A stretch of 53,332 nucleotides of DNA, taken from the NCBI RefSeq assembly GCF_900547735.1, contig NZ_URHZ01000035.1, positions 1-53,332 on the forward strand. Reading direction: 5' to 3'. Position numbers and translations under genes: made by a program. Each line of letters starts with the position of its first letter. The first letter of the stretch is position 1. Source of the stretch: an uncultured Clostridium sp. Lineage in GTDB: Bacteria; Bacillota; Clostridia; Lachnospirales; Lachnospiraceae. Below are positions 49,288 to 53,332 of this stretch, one piece after another. Below the pieces are notes generated by a model that saw nothing but the letters and a program-made list of their open reading frames with translations, made no database searches and had not been told where the DNA came from.

Positions 49288-50292
49288 ATGAGCGAGTATT
49301 TAGTAGATATAAAGAACGAACGCCTTTCTTTCTTCACCCCGGCCGGTGAGGTAAAGGCATTAAACGACGTCTCCATCCATCTGAAGGAGGGCGAGGTCCT
49401 GGGAATCGTAGGCGAGTCCGGTTCCGGTAAATCCGTTACCGCGTACAGCCTGATGGGACTGACCGCATATCCGGGAAAACTGATCGGCGGCACCCTGGAA
49501 TTCAACGGACACCGGATCGATGAGATGAGCGAGAAACAGATGAGAAAAATCCGAGGAGAAGAGATTTCCATCATCTTCCAGGATCCGATGACCAGCTTAA
49601 ATCCCGTATATACGATAGGAAATCAGATCTGCGAGATGGTTCTTCTACATACAAAGAAGTCGAAACAGGAGGCGCGGGAGAGGGCAAAAGAGCTTCTGAC
49701 ACTGGTTGGAATCAACGAACCGGAGAAGAGGCTGAAACAGTATCCCCACGAACTCTCGGGCGGTATGCGCCAGCGTGTCATGATTGCCATTGCACTGGCC
49801 TGCGAGCCGAAGCTTCTGATTGCCGATGAGCCGACGACGGCTCTGGACGTTACCATTCAGGCCCAGATTCTGGAGCTGATGATGGGACTGAAGGAGAAGC
49901 TGGGCATGGCTATCATCATGATCACCCACGACCTCGGCGTTGTGGCCAGCATGTGTGATAAAATTGCTGTCATGTATGCCGGAAAAGTGGTAGAATATGG
50001 TACAACGGACGATATCTTCTATAGTCCGTCCCACGAATACACGAAGGGACTGTTACGGAGCATTCCAAAGCTCAACGAAAAAGAGCACAGCCGCCTTGTC
50101 CCGATCGAGGGAAGCCCGGTCGATATGCTGAATCCTCCGGCAGGATGTCCTTTCGCACCGAGGTGTGATTCCTGTATGAAGATCTGCCTGCGCCAGATGC
50201 CGGAATATACCGATCTTTCGGATATTCATTACAGCGCCTGCTGGCTGCTTCAGAAGGCAGAATTTGAAAAAGCACAGGGAGGTAATAAGTGA
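49288..50292 (+). CDS. Peptide ABC transporter ATP-binding protein (OppD/DppD)
   Basis: 334 residues with Walker A GESGSGKS, signature LSGGMRQR and Walker B LLIADEPTTALD. The C-terminal Cys motif CPFAPRCDSC...C...C is typical for the iron-sulfur site of Opp/Dpp ATPases. It ends with TGA overlapping the start of oppF. Confidence 0.93.
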   Translation: MSEYLVDIKNERLSFFTPAGEVKALNDVSIHLKEGEVLGIVGESGSGKSVTAYSLMGLTAYPGKLIGGTLEFNGHRIDEMSEKQMRKIRGEEISIIFQDPMTSLNPVYTIGNQICEMVLLHTKKSKQEARERAKELLTLVGINEPEKRLKQYPHELSGGMRQRVMIAIALACEPKLLIADEPTTALDVTIQAQILELMMGLKEKLGMAIIMITHDLGVVASMCDKIAVMYAGKVVEYGTTDDIFYSPSHEYTKGLLRSIPKLNEKEHSRLVPIEGSPVDMLNPPAGCPFAPRCDSCMKICLRQMPEYTDLSDIHYSACWLLQKAEFEKAQGGNK

Positions 50293-51350
50293 TGGAAGAT
50301 AAGAGATTAGTTGAGGTCCAGAACCTGAAACAGTATTTCCCTGTTGCCAGCAGTAAGATGTTTGAGAAAAAAGTGGTAAAGGCCGTGGATAATGTCTCTT
50401 TCTACCTTAATAAAGGAGAGACTCTGGGACTGGTAGGAGAGTCCGGCTGCGGTAAGACGACGACAGGACGTACGCTTCTGCGCCTTCATGAGCCGACCAG
50501 CGGCCGTATTCTCTATGACGGAGAGACGATTTTCGACAGCGGCGACGTGCCGGTGTACGGGGAAGACGGAAAGCCTCAGACGGCGGACGGAAAACCGGTA
50601 TACGGCAAAAAGACGGCGGTCAACATGCTGCCTTACCGCCGGAAAATGCAGATTGTATTCCAGGACCCCTATGCAAGTCTGGATCCGCGTATGACCGTGG
50701 CCGACATTGTAGGAGAGGCCATTGATATTCATAAACTGGCATCCGGAAAGAAGGACAGACAGGAGCGCATTATCGAAATGCTGCGCCGCGTCGGCCTTAA
50801 CTCCGAGCATGCAAACCGTTATCCTCATGAGTTCTCCGGCGGACAGAGACAGCGTGTCGGCATTGCCCGTGCACTGGCCGTGAACCCGGAATTCATCGTC
50901 TGCGATGAGCCTGTATCCGCTCTGGATGTATCCATCCAGGCCCAGGTTGTCAACATGTTTGAGGAACTCCAGGAAGAGATGGGCCTGACCTACCTGTTCA
51001 TTGCCCATGATCTTTCGATTGTTAAGCACATTTCCAACCGAATCGGTGTTATGTACCTGGGCAACCTGGTGGAGCTGGCCGACAGCTATGAGCTGACGTT
51101 CCACAGCGTCCATCCATATACAAGGAGCCTGATTTCCGCAATTCCGATCGCGGATCCGAGAACCAGCAGGGAATCGAAACGTATCGTGCTGAGCGGCGAC
51201 GTTCCAAGCCCGGTAAACCCGCCGTCCGGATGTCGGTTCAGAACGAGATGCCCTTATGCGGATGAGCAGTGTGCGGCTCAGGAACCCGTTTGGCAGGAAG
51301 TGTCCAAGGGCCACTATGCGGCCTGCCACCACCTGGATCGGGTGAATTAG
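50292..51350 (+). CDS. Peptide ABC transporter ATP-binding protein (OppF/DppF)
   Basis: 352 residues from ATG 50292 (GTG 50289 possible), with GGAGG upstream in oppD. Walker A GESGCGKTT, signature FSGGQRQR and Walker B FIVCDEPVSALD are intact. A roughly 25-residue insert with repeated YGEDGKPQTADGKPVYG-like sequence (about 83-108) lies between Walker A and the Q loop, where many OppF proteins are shorter. A C-terminal Cys set (CRFRTRCPYADEQC) is present. Confidence 0.93.
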   Translation: MEDKRLVEVQNLKQYFPVASSKMFEKKVVKAVDNVSFYLNKGETLGLVGESGCGKTTTGRTLLRLHEPTSGRILYDGETIFDSGDVPVYGEDGKPQTADGKPVYGKKTAVNMLPYRRKMQIVFQDPYASLDPRMTVADIVGEAIDIHKLASGKKDRQERIIEMLRRVGLNSEHANRYPHEFSGGQRQRVGIARALAVNPEFIVCDEPVSALDVSIQAQVVNMFEELQEEMGLTYLFIAHDLSIVKHISNRIGVMYLGNLVELADSYELTFHSVHPYTRSLISAIPIADPRTSRESKRIVLSGDVPSPVNPPSGCRFRTRCPYADEQCAAQEPVWQEVSKGHYAACHHLDRVN

Positions 51351-51383
51351 TAAGCGGCTGCCAAGAAACGGCGGAGAGGAATT

Positions 51384-51461
51384 ATGCCGCTAAAGGGAGT
51401 CTATTTTATGCAATTAACCGACAGCCCGTCGTCTTTCGGCGGGCAGCCGGTTAAAATATAA
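51384..51461 (+). other. Short ORF and stem-loop between oppF and oppA
   Basis: ATG 51384, preceded by GGAGAGG, opens a 25-codon ORF ending TAA at 51459-51461. TTAACCG (51414-51420) pairs with CGGTTAA (51448-51454), with an inner GCCCG/CGGGC stem. No T run follows, so it should pause or protect mRNA and not terminate. The arrangement could raise the level of oppA relative to the permease genes. Translation of the ORF is unproven. Confidence 0.4.
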
Positions 51462-51478
51462 ATCCAAGGGAGGATAAT

Positions 51479-53203
51479 ATGAAGAAAAAAGTAGCATTAC
51501 TGGTAGCAGCAGCTATGCTTTCCACCACAGTTCTTGCGGGCTGCGGCGGCGGTTCCAAAGGAACCGATGCGTCGAAGGGAAGCGAGCAGGGAAGTGAACA
51601 GGGAACAGCAGCAACAGGTGAATCAACAGGCGGGGTGGACATCGCAGTCCAGATCGGACCTGATCCGGAGACTCTTGATCCGGCGTTAAACTCCGCAATT
51701 GACGGAGCAAACATGATTATTCATGGCTTCGAGACTCTGCTTACCTTTGACGAGGACAACAACATTGTTCCTGGTCAGGCAGAATCATTTGACGTATCCG
51801 ATGACGGATTAACCTACACATTCCATCTGCGCGACGGTTTAAAATGGAGCGACGGTTCCGATCTGACGGCAGAAGACTTTGTTTATTCCTACAAACGTCT
51901 TGCAAACCCGCTGACAGCAGCGCCATACGCTTACGACATGCTGAATGTGGTAAAAGGTTATGACGCAGTCATGGCTTTAGGCGAAGACGCAACAGAAGAA
52001 GAGACATTGGCTGCAGTAGACGGACTTGGTGTATCCGCACCTGATGCGAAGACATTTGTTGTTGAGCTTGCAAGCCCATGTGTATATTATGACAAGATTT
52101 CCGCATTTGCCGTACTTAGCCCTGTAAAGAAAGACATCATTGAGGCTAATGGTGATCAGTGGGCAATTAATCCTGAGACATATGTTGGAAACGGTGCACT
52201 CAGAATGAAAGAATGGGTTCCAGGATCCTATATTCTTTATGAGAAAAACCCATACTACTGGGATGCAGAAAGAGTTACTGTTAATACGGTAAAATTCATC
52301 TTAATGGAAGATGCCAACGCATCCTACAGTGCATATAAGACAGGCGAGATTATTATGGCAAAAGATATTCCTTCCGAGGAAGTTCCAAGCCTGGTAGGAA
52401 CAGAAGATTTCCATATTGCTCCAATCATGGGAACTTACTACGTTTCCTTCAATATTCAGAAAGCGCCGTTCGACAATGCAAAAGTGCGTGAAGCATTAAG
52501 CCTTGCAATTGATCGTAAATACATTGCTGAGACAGTAACACAGGGAACTTATTCCCCGGCTACTAACTTCGTAGGCCCTGGTATCTCTGATGCCACGCCA
52601 GGTTCCTCCTTCGAGGAAGTTACAAGAGCAAACAACGGCGGCGACTTCTTTAACGTAGACAACTACGAGGCCGACCTTGAGAAGGCAAAACAGCTTCTCG
52701 CAGAGGCAGGTTACCCGGATGGACAGGGATTCCCAACCATCGAGTACATGACAAACGACGCTAAATACCACAAACCAATCGCCGAGTACTTACAGAGCGC
52801 ATGGAAAGAGCTTGGAGTTAACACAGATATCAAGATCGTTGAGTGGTCTACCTTCACACCAACCCGTCGTAACGGTGACTTCGAGATCGCACGTAACGGC
52901 TGGGTATATGACTACGATGATCCATCCAACATGATTAACCTGTTAGAGACAAACAACGGTAACAACGACGGCAAGTACAGCAATCCTGAGTTTGATGCCC
53001 TTGTTACGAAAGCACGTGAAACAGCCGATAAGGAAGAGCATTACAAACTGCTTCACGAAGCAGAGAACCTGGCGTTAAAAGACAGCGCTATGGCGCCTGT
53101 TGCATACGAGAATGACTTCTGGGTACAGAGCCCGAAATTAAAGGGTACATGGCATTCTCCTTACGGATACTGGTACTTTATGTACGCTACAGTTGAAGAA
53201 TAA
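51479..53203 (+). CDS. Peptide-binding lipoprotein (OppA/DppA family)
   Basis: 574 residues. The lipobox VLAGC places Cys22 as lipidated residue, followed by a Gly/Ser/Glu linker. The SBP_bac_5 body includes GPDPETLDPALN, YTFHLRDGLKWSDGSDLTAEDF and NNEW-type AREALSLAIDRKYIAE. It delivers peptides to OppBCDF. Codon use is more biased than in most genes here, consistent with strong expression. The operon ends at the terminator 53213-53247. Confidence 0.93.
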   Translation: MKKKVALLVAAAMLSTTVLAGCGGGSKGTDASKGSEQGSEQGTAATGESTGGVDIAVQIGPDPETLDPALNSAIDGANMIIHGFETLLTFDEDNNIVPGQAESFDVSDDGLTYTFHLRDGLKWSDGSDLTAEDFVYSYKRLANPLTAAPYAYDMLNVVKGYDAVMALGEDATEEETLAAVDGLGVSAPDAKTFVVELASPCVYYDKISAFAVLSPVKKDIIEANGDQWAINPETYVGNGALRMKEWVPGSYILYEKNPYYWDAERVTVNTVKFILMEDANASYSAYKTGEIIMAKDIPSEEVPSLVGTEDFHIAPIMGTYYVSFNIQKAPFDNAKVREALSLAIDRKYIAETVTQGTYSPATNFVGPGISDATPGSSFEEVTRANNGGDFFNVDNYEADLEKAKQLLAEAGYPDGQGFPTIEYMTNDAKYHKPIAEYLQSAWKELGVNTDIKIVEWSTFTPTRRNGDFEIARNGWVYDYDDPSNMINLLETNNGNNDGKYSNPEFDALVTKARETADKEEHYKLLHEAENLALKDSAMAPVAYENDFWVQSPKLKGTWHSPYGYWYFMYATVEE

Positions 53204-53212
53204 ATGAATGAG

Positions 53213-53247
53213 ACTCCCCCGGTCTGCATGATGTGCAGTCCCGGGGG
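53213..53247 (+). terminator. Terminator of the opp operon
   Basis: ACTCCCCCGG (53213-53222) pairs with CCGGGGGAGT (53231-53240), followed by T. The rest of the window (53248-53332) holds no gene but contains a 23-base match (53284-53306) to 6589-6611. Confidence 0.92.
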
Positions 53248-53283
53248 AGTTTTTTTGCGCTTTAGCCGGTTGAGTCCATGGGG

Positions 53284-53306
53284 ATTTAATTGAGGAATGA
53301 GAACGC
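53284..53306 (+). repeat. 23-bp exact match to the 3' end of the DUF1667 gene (inverted)
   Basis: The segment starting ATTTAATTGAGGAATGAG and ending AACGC is identical to the minus strand of 6589-6611, where it spans the last codons and stop of the DUF1667 gene. Weaker matches continue on both sides. It lies outside any recognised gene here. Confidence 0.7.
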
Positions 53307-53332
53307 CGCCGGGACGGTCGGGGTTCGGGATG

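Noticed and set aside
50307..51332. Long minus-strand ORF (341 codons) opposite oppF
   Set aside because: It is fully antisense to an intact oppF with all motifs, has no family resemblance and no ribosome site; it is a shadow of GC-biased codons.
1..53332. Mobile elements, prophage or CRISPR arrays
   Set aside because: No transposase, integrase, phage structural gene or regularly spaced repeat array was found on either strand; the only dispersed elements are the short hairpin repeats and the 23-bp match.

Overview
The window looks like chromosome from an anaerobic gut Firmicute of the Lachnospiraceae (Clostridium/Enterocloster/Lachnoclostridium type). This rests on strong purine-rich ribosome binding sites, sigma-A type promoters, mixed ATG/GTG/TTG starts, clostridial protein families (LarA, DUF4432, YesMN pairs, SirTM with a macrodomain) and a clostridial-like rpsB-tsf pair. 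The assignment is inference; no 16S or other taxonomic marker is present. I see no IS element, prophage, CRISPR array or rRNA. The only RNA gene is the 3' part of a tRNA-Gly at the left edge.

Layout, left to right. (1) 1-5517, plus: tRNA-Gly end, an SPFH protein with five zinc ribbons and two small membrane proteins, a candidate small RNA, then larA (nickel-pincer 2-hydroxyacid racemase family) with a CdaR-type regulator. (2) 5713-12349: a divergent catabolic island. Leftward are a GlpA-like FAD dehydrogenase with a BFD iron-sulfur domain, an FAD/NAD oxidoreductase, a DUF1667 protein and an FCD-GntR regulator. Rightward are a lactonase-like MBL hydrolase, a 40-residue membrane protein and a sodium:solute symporter. 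The facing promoters are near-consensus, and each has a TTAGTTAACT-type site just after its -10. (3) 12653-15439: miscellaneous housekeeping-type genes (unknown protein, GNAT, PPOX flavoprotein, crotonase). (4) 15806-28259, plus: a small protein and a YARHG lipoprotein, then an eight-gene exopolysaccharide-like operon (TIM-barrel protein, VTC-domain protein, DUF4956 protein, CotH kinase, glycoside hydrolase-like protein, HEAT protein, processive GT2 synthase, and a degenerate GGDEF-EAL receptor with an extracytoplasmic SBP domain). (5) 28420-29234, minus: two small genes. (6) 29593-41166, plus: a sugar locus with an RbsA/RbsC-like ABC transporter, a binding protein made of two fused near-identical domains, a lyxose/mannose isomerase-like cupin, a DUF4432 mutarotase-like protein, a PfkB kinase, a YesN/YesM two-component system without an obvious sensor domain, and a double ABC ATPase that has lost its Walker motifs. 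(7) 41424-45108: PPOX flavoprotein, a broken PPOX-ferredoxin gene, a SirTM sirtuin with a zinc macrodomain, and a ComEC-like MBL protein. (8) 45380-53203: rpsB-tsf and an opp-type peptide ABC operon.

The most notable non-coding structure is a 43-bp hairpin repeat present five times (104, 14581, 28340, 41317 and 47137). Every copy lies immediately 3' of a terminator-like hairpin, begins with TTGA, and has a conserved 10-bp stem; four copies carry a GCGNAGC mini-hairpin at the tip. The strongest candidates for undescribed biology are this repeat family, the pseudo-ABC ATPase with its sensor-less YesMN pair beside a duplicated binding protein, and the exopolysaccharide operon with its catalytically dead c-di-GMP-type receptor.
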